From Kangiellaceae bacterium (GTDB lineage Bacteria > Pseudomonadota > Gammaproteobacteria > Enterobacterales > Kangiellaceae), in the NCBI GenBank assembly GCA_030148365.1, contig JASBTO010000183.1, positions 1 to 9,932 on the forward strand: 9,932 bases of DNA, given 5' to 3'. The notes under the pieces are model-generated. The model saw only the letters and a list, made by a program, of their open reading frames with translations. It had not been told where the DNA came from and searched no databases. Position numbers and translations under genes: made by a program. Numbering within the stretch: position 1 is the first letter of the stretch; each line of letters starts with the position of its first letter. Shown here one piece after another: positions 1-6,652 of the stretch.

Positions 1-1392
1 GGAGGACTCACTGGCGTTCGCGGATACCTGCTCAATGGACACGGCCATTTCGTTAATCGCCGCGGATGCACCGGTGATTTCCTGGGCCTGCTGCTTGGAC
101 GCCCGGGCCAGCTGTCTGGAGTTGGACTCGGTTTCACTGGCAGCTTTACCCACCCGGCTTACCGCGTTGTTAATGGTAGATACCAGAGACCGGAGTTGGT
201 CAATCGTGTAGTTGAATGCGTCAGCAATCGCACCGGTGAAATCCTCGGTTACCGTTGTTTCAACGGTAAGGTCACCGTCCGCAAGGCCTTCCATCTCGTC
301 AAGCAGACGGATAATGGCTTGCTGGTTTTGTTCGTTCTGATCTTTTTCCTTGGCGGCAATTTCGTTGGTCGCCTGCAGTCGCAATTTCTCACTGCGACGT
401 TGTTGCCGGTAAAGGGCGAGCAGCAACAGGGCAAAAAGGCCGAAGAGGGCAACGGAAACCCACCATTTGCCGAGGATCTGCTCAACCGGGTTGGCACCAA
501 CATTGGCCTGGAAAGCCTCTGAAAGGGCGCCGGTCTGGTTCAGCAGAAGTCCGGTATCACGGAAAATCTTGTCGGATGCCTTTTGCACTTCAAACAGGGT
601 CGGCGTGGTCTGAACAATGTATTCAACCTTGCTGGCAACATCGCTGTAAATCTCGGCGACCGCTTCGAGGGCGGCGCGAGCTTCGGCGTTATTTACCCGG
701 CGAATTTCCAGCAGGTCATCGCCTTGCAGCTGACCATTCAGTACCTGCCCGAACACGTCAACGTCATGCCCGAAATTTTCGGCGGCAATTTCAGCTTCTT
801 CACCACCCCGCAGTACTTTCTGCATACCACCGGAGATTCTCTCGGCCAACCAGGTCTGGCGGGTTGCCCAGTAGACCTGCTCCGCAGGGGCGCGGCCATC
901 AAGAAGAATATCCATGACCGTGGTGTATTCGCTTTGCAGCTGGGGAATGACGGTGGCCAGACTGTCAGCAATTTCATAAAGCTGCTGAACCTGCTCTTCC
1001 GCACCCAGGATAATGCCGGCGTTTTTCTCTACTTCACGCCAGGTACCATTCACTTTCGCCAGCTCGCCATTGGCAATTGCCTCGGGGGCTTCCAGCAAAC
1101 CGGCACTGGTGTCACCGTTGTTCAGTGCTGAAATATTGTCACTGAACTGTCTGGATACTTGCGACAGGTTGGCAAAGGCGGCATTGGTGCCACGCGATGC
1201 TTCCGAGGCGTTCTTTGCCAACTGCTGTGACAACACCCGCATGTTATCGGTACGACCGACCCGCTGGAATTCCTGTTGCCCTGCAAAGAAGTAGTAACCG
1301 AGACTGGCTACCAAAAGCACCAGTACCAGTAACAGGACCCATCCCAGACGAGCTCCGCCCGACTCTTGTTTGCTTGCTTTCGCCTCACTCAT
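1..1392 (-). CDS. pilJ: PilJ, methyl-accepting chemotaxis transducer of the type IV pilus (C-terminus beyond window)
   Basis: The transmembrane receptor of the Pil-Chp system senses pilus or surface cues and signals through PilI to the ChpA kinase. The ATG at 1392 follows GGGAG at a good distance, and 464 codons lie in the window without a stop. A short cytoplasmic N-terminus is followed by TM1 (about residues 16-36, WVLLLVLVLLVASLG). A long periplasmic helical region of about 265 residues matches the PilJ-type sensor. TM2 is at about residues 305-327 (WWVSVALFGLFALLLLALY), then a HAMP-like segment (EGLADGDLTVE, about 350-400) and the start of the signalling coiled coil. The Glu-rich hairpin tip that contacts CheW-type proteins and the methylation region are missing because the gene runs off the left edge. 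It lies 41 bp after pilI in the same operon; pilK and chpA would be expected further left. The family call is firm from the TM layout and the pilG-H-I context. Confidence 0.93.
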   Translation of the reverse strand, partial: MSEAKASKQESGGARLGWVLLLVLVLLVASLGYYFFAGQQEFQRVGRTDNMRVLSQQLAKNASEASRGTNAAFANLSQVSRQFSDNISALNNGDTSAGLLEAPEAIANGELAKVNGTWREVEKNAGIILGAEEQVQQLYEIADSLATVIPQLQSEYTTVMDILLDGRAPAEQVYWATRQTWLAERISGGMQKVLRGGEEAEIAAENFGHDVDVFGQVLNGQLQGDDLLEIRRVNNAEARAALEAVAEIYSDVASKVEYIVQTTPTLFEVQKASDKIFRDTGLLLNQTGALSEAFQANVGANPVEQILGKWWVSVALFGLFALLLLALYRQQRRSEKLRLQATNEIAAKEKDQNEQNQQAIIRLLDEMEGLADGDLTVETTVTEDFTGAIADAFNYTIDQLRSLVSTINNAVSRVGKAASETESNSRQLARASKQQAQEITGASAAINEMAVSIEQVSANASESS

Positions 1393-1433
1393 TTCTGACT
1401 CCCGAGACTATAAACTTGGTTTTAACTTGAATG

Positions 1434-1985
1434 TTATTGTGCGACCTGAATAAATTCCGGCTGCCCGATTAACCTTTTCAGGCTGAACACCCTCCAGGTC
1501 ACATCACGACGTTCAAAAGCTCCCAGAATATAGGGTGCCAATTCGGCTTCAGCTTCGAGCCCGTCTTCTACTACTTCCGTGTCGTCAAAATGTCGCAAAC
1601 CCATGGCTTCATCGACCATAACGCCGACGTAAACACCTTGCTGCTCGACGACCAACAAACGTTTTCTGGTCAGGTCGGTTTCACCCGTCCGGCCCAGAAA
1701 ACCCTGTAAATCCACGACTGTCATCAATGTTCCGCGCTGATTGACTACGCCCAGCATCCAGGGTCTCGTGCCCGGTATTCTGGTTGTGCGCGGGATCGGC
1801 AGAACTTCAATCACTTCTTCCAGCGGCGCGACATACTGGAAATCGCCAAGCCGGAAACCGACTCCGCTCCACTGATGCTTGTCTTCGTCCTTCGGCAGTG
1901 ATGCCTCGGTGGCGAGACTACGCTGCTCGATGTCTTTTAATAAATCGAACGCTGATGGTTCTTGAAGTTTTGCCGTCATATTCAC
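1434..1985 (-). CDS. pilI: PilI, CheW-like adaptor of the Pil-Chp chemosensory system
   Basis: This cytoplasmic scaffold protein couples the PilJ receptor to the histidine kinase ChpA in twitching-motility signalling. At 183 residues it is close to the usual PilI size (just under 180). A CheW-like domain spans roughly residues 38-180, with the typical VAPLEEVIEVLPIPR strand and linker and the motif VVNQRGTLMTVVDLQGFLG at about 80-98. The first 35 residues are polar and probably flexible. The start is ambiguous: a GTG at 1985, four bases after the pilH stop and with GGA about nine bases upstream, or an ATG two codons later at 1979. I report the GTG; the difference is two residues. The tight spacing to pilH suggests translational coupling. 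No catalytic residues are expected, since CheW proteins have none. Confidence 0.93.
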   Translation of the reverse strand: MNMTAKLQEPSAFDLLKDIEQRSLATEASLPKDEDKHQWSGVGFRLGDFQYVAPLEEVIEVLPIPRTTRIPGTRPWMLGVVNQRGTLMTVVDLQGFLGRTGETDLTRKRLLVVEQQGVYVGVMVDEAMGLRHFDDTEVVEDGLEAEAELAPYILGAFERRDVTWRVFSLKRLIGQPEFIQVAQ

Positions 1986-1989
1986 GTGG

Positions 1990-2352
1990 TTAATCCAGAA
2001 CTGTCCGTATGGTGTTGATCAGAACCGATTCGTCTATCGGCTTGGTCAGGTAATCCTTGGCGCCCTGGCGAATCCCCCAGATACGATCAGTTTCCTGATC
2101 TTTTGTTGAAACAATGATTACCGGAATGGATTGGGTTCCCGGGTCCTTGGACAACTGACGGGTCGCCTGAAAACCGTTCAGCCCCGGCATGACAACATCC
2201 ATCAGGACCACGTCCGGCTTGTTGGCTTTGGCAGATGCGACACCGGACTCCCCATCCGGAGCTGTGATAACCTGAAAACCGTTTTTTTCCAGAATATCAG
2301 ACAAGTGATGCGATTCCGTCGGGGAATCGTCGACAATAAGTACCCGGGCCAT
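1990..2352 (-). CDS. pilH: PilH, single-domain CheY-like response regulator
   Basis: A stand-alone receiver domain that accepts phosphate from ChpA. In P. aeruginosa PilH antagonises or balances PilG and influences pilus retraction and cAMP levels. The 120-residue product is almost exactly one receiver domain. Visible residues are the acidic pair D8-D9 (LIVDDS), phospho-acceptor D52 (VVLMDVVMPG), the conserved hydroxyl position S82 (VIIVSTKD) and K104 (DYLTKPI). There is no output domain, so it must act through protein contacts. The ATG at 2352 is preceded by GGAGAG at seven to eight bases, a strong ribosome site. It sits 35 bp after pilG and 4 bp before pilI. Assignment as PilH rather than PilG follows from position and from the closer PilG match of the upstream gene. 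Confidence 0.94.
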   Translation of the reverse strand: MARVLIVDDSPTESHHLSDILEKNGFQVITAPDGESGVASAKANKPDVVLMDVVMPGLNGFQATRQLSKDPGTQSIPVIIVSTKDQETDRIWGIRQGAKDYLTKPIDESVLINTIRTVLD

Positions 2353-2387
2353 TAGCCTCTCCTAAATGTGAGTGTATAAACCCCTTT

Positions 2388-2786
2388 TTATGCCACTGCG
2401 GACTGGGGCTGAAATTGTTGTTTGATTACGCCTAATAATTCGTCACGACTGAAGGGCTTGGTCAGGTAGTGATCCGACCCGACTATCCGGCCCTTGGCCT
2501 TGTCAAACACACCGTCCTTGCTGGACAGCATGATAATTGGTGTCTTTTTGAAGCCCTCGTTATTTTTTACCAGGGCACAAGTTTGATATCCGTCCAGACG
2601 AGGCATCATGATATCGACAAAAATAATGTCAGGTTGATAGTCGACTATCTTTGCCAGTGCGTCAAAGCCATCGACAGCCGTGACCACTTCGCAACCCTCT
2701 TTCTTCAATAATGTTTCGGCAGTACGACGAATGGTTTTACTGTCATCGACTACCATGGCCTTGAGGCCATCGAAAAGCTTTTCCAT
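2388..2786 (-). CDS. pilG: PilG, single-domain CheY-like response regulator, first gene of the Pil-Chp operon
   Basis: This receiver protein is phosphorylated by ChpA and promotes pilus extension and cAMP signalling in P. aeruginosa. The product has 132 residues: acidic pocket VVDDSKTIRRTAETLLKK near residues 12-29, phospho-acceptor D58 (IIFVDIMMPRLDGYQTC), S88 (IMLSSKDG) and K110 (HYLTKPFS). The DDSKTIRR and MMPRLDGYQTCALVKNN segments are highly characteristic of PilG. I chose the ATG at 2786, which has GAGGAA six bases upstream. An in-frame TTG six codons earlier (2804) would place that ribosome site inside the coding sequence, so it is unlikely. It is the promoter-proximal gene of pilG-H-I-J and reads away from gshB across a 284-bp AT-rich gap. 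Confidence 0.95.
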   Translation of the reverse strand: MEKLFDGLKAMVVDDSKTIRRTAETLLKKEGCEVVTAVDGFDALAKIVDYQPDIIFVDIMMPRLDGYQTCALVKNNEGFKKTPIIMLSSKDGVFDKAKGRIVGSDHYLTKPFSRDELLGVIKQQFQPQSAVA

Positions 2787-2839
2787 TATCGATTCCTCGA
2801 ACAAATGGCGGAAAAAATATTAATTTTTTAATAATTTAC

Positions 2840-2868
2840 TTTGTAAACTTTAGGTTTATTCTTGTCGT
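2840..2868 (-). promoter_or_regulatory. Candidate sigma70-type promoter of pilG-H-I-J
   Basis: Read on the minus strand, ACGACA (2868-2863) and TACAAA (2845-2840) are separated by exactly 17 bases. Each matches the -35 and -10 consensus at four of six positions. The predicted start near 2833 leaves a leader of roughly 45 bases before the pilG ATG. The stretch is AT-rich, so chance matches are easy; treat as a prediction only. Confidence 0.3.
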
Positions 2869-2900
2869 TATGGCTTGATGTTTTAACACATTTGTTGGCC

Positions 2901-2953
2901 TTGTCCAAATAGTTTTCGCTGTTATTACGCGCCTTTCAGCGATGATTTATGCT
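2901..2953 (+). promoter_or_regulatory. Candidate gshB promoter region
   Basis: Two weak sigma70-like possibilities overlap here. The better one is TTGTCC (2901-2906) with TATTAC (2923-2928) at 16-base spacing, four of six matches in each box. The second is a TATGCT -10 (2948-2953) with no good -35 box. Either would give a 5' leader of about 110-135 bases before the gshB ATG at 3071. Sequence alone cannot choose between them. Confidence 0.27.
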
Positions 2954-3004
2954 AAATTTTCGACTGTTTCCCTAAATGGGGTCAAATCAGGCCATTTTTA
3001 TAAC

Positions 3005-3048
3005 GAATTGCGATGCAATTCCCAGCAAATTCGCGCCCTCCCGGCGCG
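3005..3048 (+). promoter_or_regulatory. Two tandem inverted repeats in the gshB leader
   Basis: GAATTGC (3005-3011) and GCAATTC (3015-3021) form a perfect 7-bp inverted repeat around GAT. Eleven bases later CGCGCC (3032-3037) and GGCGCG (3043-3048) form a perfect 6-bp GC stem around CTCCC. Both lie between the likely promoter and the gshB ATG, the second ending 22 bases before the start codon. Neither is followed by a T-run, so they do not look like a simple terminator. They could be mRNA leader hairpins; the first could also be a DNA operator. A weaker 6-bp stem (AAATGG at 2974-2979, CCATTT at 2992-2997) precedes them. Function is unknown. Confidence 0.4.
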
Positions 3049-3070
3049 TCTGGAACCCGGAAATTTACCT

Positions 3071-4024
3071 ATGACTAAACGACTCGGTGTCGTCATGGAT
3101 CCCATTGACGCCATCCAGATAAAAAAAGACAGTACTTTTGCCATGTTGCTCGAAGCCGGGCGCCGGGATTATGAGCTCAACTACTTTCCGCCCGGTACCC
3201 TGTTTGCCGACGGTAGCCTCGCCAAAGGCACTGGCCGGAAGCTGACCGTCAGGGACGATGCCGGCGACTGGTATGAACTCGGCGAACCGGAGACCATTGC
3301 TCTCGGCGATCTGGATGTCATCCTGATGCGCAAGGATCCGCCGTTCAATATGGACTATATCTATGCGACCTATCTGCTGGAACTGGCCGAACAGCAGGGC
3401 GCCCTGGTCGTCAATGACCCCCAGGGGCTGCGGGACTGTAATGAGAAAATGGCAACCGCCTGGTTTCCCGAACTGACCCCGCCTACCCTGGTCACCTCCC
3501 AGGCGCCGCTGATCCGCGACTTTATCAGCCGGCACCCGGATGTCATCATCAAACCTCTCGACGGGATGGGCGGCGCATCCATCTTCCGGCTGCGGGAAGG
3601 TGACCCGAATACCGGCGTGGTCATCGAAACCCTGACCGGAAACGGTACGCGCCTGACCATGGTGCAAAGATTCATTCCTGAAATCAGCGAGGGCGACAAG
3701 CGGATCCTGCTCATTGACGGCGAACCGGTCCCCTATACCCTGGCCAGAATCCCCGCCAAAGGGGAAACCCGGGGCAATCTTGCCGCCGGCGGCCGGGGCG
3801 TACCCATGCCCCTGACGGAGCGAGAACGTGCAATTTGTGATGCTGTCGCGGGTAAAATGCGAGAAAAAGGGTTAATTTTCGTCGGCCTCGACGTGATCGG
3901 CGACTACATTACCGAAATCAACGTCACCAGCCCGACTTGTATCCGGGAGCTGGATGCGGCATACAATATCAATATCGCCGGCACACTATTCGATGCCATA
4001 GAGCGACATCTGGAACACGCTTAA
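3071..4024 (+). CDS. gshB: Glutathione synthetase
   Basis: This cytoplasmic ATP-grasp ligase joins gamma-glutamylcysteine and glycine with ATP hydrolysis, the second step of glutathione synthesis. The 317-residue length equals that of P. aeruginosa GshB. Visible elements are the N-terminal RLGVVMDPI (4-12), LMRKDPPF (85-92), LRDCNEK (120-126), the ATP-grasp KPLDGMGG (161-168), GDKRILLIDGEPV (208-220), the glycine-rich ETRGNLAAGGRG loop (232-243), and FVGLDVIGDY followed by TEINVTSPTCIRELD (270-295) with metal and substrate ligands. I start at the ATG at 3071, where family similarity begins and a GGAAA lies about nine bases upstream. The frame stays open to an ATG at 2942, but that 43-codon extension has no family-like sequence. 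The tonB3-like start lies 11 bp downstream, so the two are likely cotranscribed. Confidence 0.97.
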   Translation: MTKRLGVVMDPIDAIQIKKDSTFAMLLEAGRRDYELNYFPPGTLFADGSLAKGTGRKLTVRDDAGDWYELGEPETIALGDLDVILMRKDPPFNMDYIYATYLLELAEQQGALVVNDPQGLRDCNEKMATAWFPELTPPTLVTSQAPLIRDFISRHPDVIIKPLDGMGGASIFRLREGDPNTGVVIETLTGNGTRLTMVQRFIPEISEGDKRILLIDGEPVPYTLARIPAKGETRGNLAAGGRGVPMPLTERERAICDAVAGKMREKGLIFVGLDVIGDYITEINVTSPTCIRELDAAYNINIAGTLFDAIERHLEHA

Positions 4025-4035
4025 CGGGGATTCAC

Positions 4036-4929
4036 TTGGCAGGGTCAAACACTACGGCAGCTCATGCGGCGCCGGTCATAGGGACCGGCGACCGGTTTAC
4101 CTTTGCCCTGATCATGGCGCTCGCCATCCATGGACTGGTGCTGTTCGGCGTCGGCTTCGGACTTGTCAAACCCCTACATACCGACGCGCCCATGGTCCTG
4201 CAGGTTGCCCTGGCGCAATTTACCAGTGACAAAAAGCCGGAGCAGGCGGATTTCATCGGCCAGGCGAATCAGGAGGGCGGCGGCAACCTCGATCATGCCG
4301 AGCGACTCACCACCCCGGAGCAGGCGGTGATCGAAGATGCTTCCCGGCAAGTGGCCGCCCCCGCGGCGGCGCCACCAACCACGACCGCGCAGCCGAAAAG
4401 CCGGATTACCAGCACCCGCAGCGACACGCGGGTGTCGGGCTCGGTGTCGCTGAGCGAGGAAACCCGCACCAGTGAACCTGCGCCCAAATCCGCCGAACTG
4501 GTCAGCCAGGCCATGCAGGTTGCCGCCCTGATGGCGGAACTGGACCGCCAGCGTCAGGCCGAAGCCAAACGACCCCGCAAACGCCAGATCTCGGCCGCCA
4601 TCCACGAATCCTACGACGCCCTCTATCTCGATAGCTGGCGCCGCAAGATCGAACGCATCGGTAACCTCAATTACCCGGAAAAAGCGCGGGAGCTGGGTCT
4701 GTTTGGTGATCTCGTGTTGAGTGTCGCCATCAACAAGGACGGCACGCTGAACGATATAGACATTATCACCTCTTCCGGTGATCAGCTGCTCGATGACGCA
4801 GCGGTCAGGATTGTAAAGCTGGCGGCGCCTTTTGCGCCCCTGACCCCACAGATGATGGAAGACACGGACGTGCTCGACATTGTCCGGGTCTGGAGGTTCC
4901 AGCCCAATGATGGTTTTAGTGCCAACTGA
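4036..4929 (+). CDS. tonB3: TonB-family energy-transducer-like protein (TonB3-like)
   Basis: Probable inner-membrane protein spanning the periplasm. It starts at TTG 4036 with GGGGA five bases upstream. No ATG lies between the gshB stop and an internal one that would destroy the membrane anchor. The 297-residue product has a short cytoplasmic N-terminus, one TM segment (about residues 21-44, FALIMALAIHGLVLFGVGFGL), a long low-complexity Ala/Gln/Ser/Thr/Arg linker (50-190) and a TonB C-terminal fold (about 195-290). The C-terminus shows YPEKARELG, GDLVLSVAINKDGTL, SSGDQLLDDAAVRIV and VWRFQP. The linker lacks the long Pro-Lys/Pro-Glu repeats of classical TonB. In P. aeruginosa the gene at this position, tonB3, is reported to be needed for normal twitching and pilus assembly, which fits the adjacent pil genes. 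The assignment as tonB3 is by synteny plus domain; no ExbB/ExbD is nearby. Confidence 0.85.
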   Translation: MAGSNTTAAHAAPVIGTGDRFTFALIMALAIHGLVLFGVGFGLVKPLHTDAPMVLQVALAQFTSDKKPEQADFIGQANQEGGGNLDHAERLTTPEQAVIEDASRQVAAPAAAPPTTTAQPKSRITSTRSDTRVSGSVSLSEETRTSEPAPKSAELVSQAMQVAALMAELDRQRQAEAKRPRKRQISAAIHESYDALYLDSWRRKIERIGNLNYPEKARELGLFGDLVLSVAINKDGTLNDIDIITSSGDQLLDDAAVRIVKLAAPFAPLTPQMMEDTDVLDIVRVWRFQPNDGFSAN

Positions 4930-4946
4930 TCCACCGGGTTTTGCGA

Positions 4947-4952
4947 TATAAT
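4947..4952 (+). promoter_or_regulatory. Consensus -10 box upstream of yqgE
   Basis: A perfect TATAAT lies in the 64-bp gap between the tonB3-like stop and the yqgE ATG, placing a predicted start near 4959 with a leader of about 35 bases. No good -35 box is visible at 16-18 bases upstream; the best match, CTGATC at 4926-4931, is too close. It may be a weak internal promoter for yqgE-ruvX and the downstream unknown gene. Confidence 0.35.
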
Positions 4953-4993
4953 AAGAGCAACCTGCAACTCTGCCCCGGATCCCGACCTTTGCC

Positions 4994-5545
4994 ATGGATA
5001 GCCTGAAAAATCACTTCCTGATTGCCATGCCTGCGCTGGAAGACAGCAATTTCTTCCATAGCGTCACTCTGATCTGTGAACACAACGAGGAAGGCGCCAT
5101 GGGCATCGTGGTCAATCACCCCCTGCAGGTTACCCAGCGCGAACTGTTCGAACACCTCAATATCCCCGCCGGCGACGAAAATGAAAAGTTGCCGGTCATG
5201 GCCGGCGGTCCGGTGCAACCGGAGCGGGGCTTTGTCATCCATAACAATTCCGGCAACTGGCAGTCGTCGCTGAGTATCAGCAACGATATTGCCATCACGA
5301 CTTCCGAAGACATCCTCCAGGCCATGGCCCGCAATGAAGGTCCGGACAATGCCTTCGTCGCTCTTGGCTATGCCGGCTGGAGCGCCGGGCAACTGGAGCA
5401 GGAGCTCGCCGACAATGCCTGGCTGAGCGTTGCCGCTTCGCCGGAAATCCTGTTCCAAACACCCGTGGACAATCGCTGGAATGCCGCCGCCCAATTACTG
5501 GGCGTGGACATCCAGCAAGTTTCATCCGATCTCGGCCACGCCTGA
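4994..5545 (+). CDS. yqgE: YqgE/AlgH family protein
   Basis: A conserved cytoplasmic protein of unresolved biochemical role. P. aeruginosa AlgH was first linked to alginate regulation, and the family (UPF0301) sits beside ruvX in many proteobacteria. The 183-residue length is normal. Family hallmarks in order are NHFLIAMPALEDSNFFHSVT (6-25), HNEEGAMGIVVNHPL, GGPVQPERGFVIH and the C-terminal ALGYAGWSAGQLEQELADNAWL. The ATG at 4994 is chosen because similarity begins at KNHFLIAMP; the upstream ribosome site is weak (GGA about 14 bases before). It is preceded by a consensus -10 box and followed after 7 bp by ruvX, with which it is almost certainly cotranscribed. No signal peptide or TM segment is seen. 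Confidence 0.95.
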   Translation: MDSLKNHFLIAMPALEDSNFFHSVTLICEHNEEGAMGIVVNHPLQVTQRELFEHLNIPAGDENEKLPVMAGGPVQPERGFVIHNNSGNWQSSLSISNDIAITTSEDILQAMARNEGPDNAFVALGYAGWSAGQLEQELADNAWLSVAASPEILFQTPVDNRWNAAAQLLGVDIQQVSSDLGHA

Positions 5546-5552
5546 AATTCCG

Positions 5553-5990
5553 ATGACAGTCACTGCCTCCCAGGGCCGGATTCTGGCCTTTGACTTCGGC
5601 GAAAAACGCATCGGTGTCGCCACCGGCCAATCGCTCACCGGCACCACCCAGGCCCTGACGACCCTCAAGGCCAAGGCGGGCCAACCCGACTGGTCGGCGG
5701 TGGCGGCACTACTCGGGGAATGGCAGCCCGCGCTGTTGCTGGTGGGCTTGCCACTGAATATGGACGGCAGCGAACAGACCGTCACCGGCGCCGCCCGGCG
5801 CTTCGGTAATCGTCTGCATGGCCGCTTCGGGCTGCCGGTCGAATATTTCGATGAGCGCCTGTCCAGCGTCGACGTGCGCGAGCGATTGTTCGAGTTGGGC
5901 GGCTACGCGAAGTTGCAGGATCAGGCCATCGACGGATACGCCGCCGAATTGATCCTGCAGAGCTACTTCGAATCCCTGGCCACCCGATGA
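5553..5990 (+). CDS. ruvX: RuvX/YqgF, Holliday-junction resolvase-like RNase H-fold nuclease
   Basis: A small RNase H-fold protein. Family members have been described as putative Holliday-junction resolvases and as needed for 5'-end processing of pre-16S rRNA. The 145-residue product has the hallmark N-terminal strand ILAFDFGEKRIGVATGQ with catalytic D14, then LLVGLPLNMDGSE, VEYFDERLSSVDV with E101, and a final IDGYAAELILQSYF with D127. Three acidic active-site positions are therefore intact. The ATG at 5553 lies 7 bp after yqgE; the frame is open further left, but only as an overlap with the yqgE coding sequence. The stop TGA overlaps the next gene's start as ATGA (5987-5990), implying translational coupling. 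Confidence 0.95.
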   Translation: MTVTASQGRILAFDFGEKRIGVATGQSLTGTTQALTTLKAKAGQPDWSAVAALLGEWQPALLLVGLPLNMDGSEQTVTGAARRFGNRLHGRFGLPVEYFDERLSSVDVRERLFELGGYAKLQDQAIDGYAAELILQSYFESLATR

Positions 5991-6652
5991 CCGCACTCCC
6001 CCGTGCCCGACTGTCCGGGTACCGCCCCTATAACAGCCAGTACCGGATTGCCGAGCTTTCACTCTCCGAACCCCTGAATCTGGATCCCTGGTCCCTGCTC
6101 CTGGCGGAGCACCGCCTGCCGGTAATTGATGCGAGTGAGTCCCGGCTTTTCGTCGCTGTGCAAGCCGGTGTGGAATTGCCAGAGGAAATCCCATTGCGTC
6201 CGGCCCCGATACCCTCCGCCTGGCGCGCAGCCAAAACCCGGCCGCTGCTGTTGCTGGCTGACGATCGGGGCCTGTTGCAGGCGGCCTGGCTGGTACGACG
6301 CAGAATGCTCGCCGAGCTTGATTGTCACTCCCTGATCCTGGCCGCCTACCAGCCCAACGAATTGTTCCGGCCCCAGCCCTCGGTGATCATGGTTCCCGGC
6401 ATCGCCGCCCACATTACCGCCACCGCGCCGCTATTTGATGACCTTGGCGTACCCTGCCGTTTTGCCAGCGACAAGGGCCTGCCCGGCTGCTTTGACGGCG
6501 AGATCGGCACTCTCGCTGAAACCTGGCTGCACTACCGGCAGCAGGCCGGGCTGGGGATGCCACTACTGGCCGCACTGGGTGCTGCCCCGATACGAAAAAC
6601 GGCGGACCATCTGGCCCGCCGTTTCGATCTCGAAAAGCTGTCGACTGACTAG
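5987..6652 (+). CDS. Unrecognised 221-residue protein; C-terminal half faintly resembles an FNR/PyrK-type NAD-binding domain
   Basis: I do not recognise this gene as a named family. Reality as a coding gene is supported by its ATGA overlap with ruvX, same-strand operon position and a full open frame ending exactly where convergent pilU ends. It has no signal peptide or TM segment and looks cytoplasmic. Residues 1-80 have no motif I can name. Residues 85-185 follow the order of the nucleotide half of ferredoxin reductase-like proteins: a strand and turn RPLLLLADDRGLLQAAWLVR (85-104, where GGGIG would be expected but the glycines are mostly lost), a second strand SLILAAYQPNELF (115-127), then LGVPCRFASDKGLPGCFDGE (153-172), comparable to the ATDDGS.G..G stretch, followed by a helix ending TWLHY. 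The three Cys (113, 157, 168) are not in PyrK [2Fe-2S] spacing. The similarity is an inference by eye; a diverged or inactive fold is as likely as an enzyme. Confidence 0.75.
   Translation: MTALPRARLSGYRPYNSQYRIAELSLSEPLNLDPWSLLLAEHRLPVIDASESRLFVAVQAGVELPEEIPLRPAPIPSAWRAAKTRPLLLLADDRGLLQAAWLVRRRMLAELDCHSLILAAYQPNELFRPQPSVIMVPGIAAHITATAPLFDDLGVPCRFASDKGLPGCFDGEIGTLAETWLHYRQQAGLGMPLLAALGAAPIRKTADHLARRFDLEKLSTD

Noticed and set aside
583..1131. 182-codon plus-strand open frame within pilJ
   Set aside because: It lies opposite the periplasmic domain of pilJ and has no coherent domain; considered a shadow.
2787..2900. AT-rich stretch considered as a replication origin, att site or mobile-element scar
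   Set aside because: There are no DnaA-box clusters, direct repeats or tRNA fragments. A divergent promoter region explains it adequately.
2942..3070. In-frame 43-codon N-terminal extension of gshB
   Set aside because: GshB proteins begin at the RLGVVMDP strand. The extension has no signal-peptide character and overlaps the likely promoter/leader.
4174..4995. 273-codon minus-strand open frame opposite the tonB3-like gene
   Set aside because: Low-complexity Gly/Arg-rich translation typical of an antisense frame; the plus-strand gene has a TM segment and a TonB domain.
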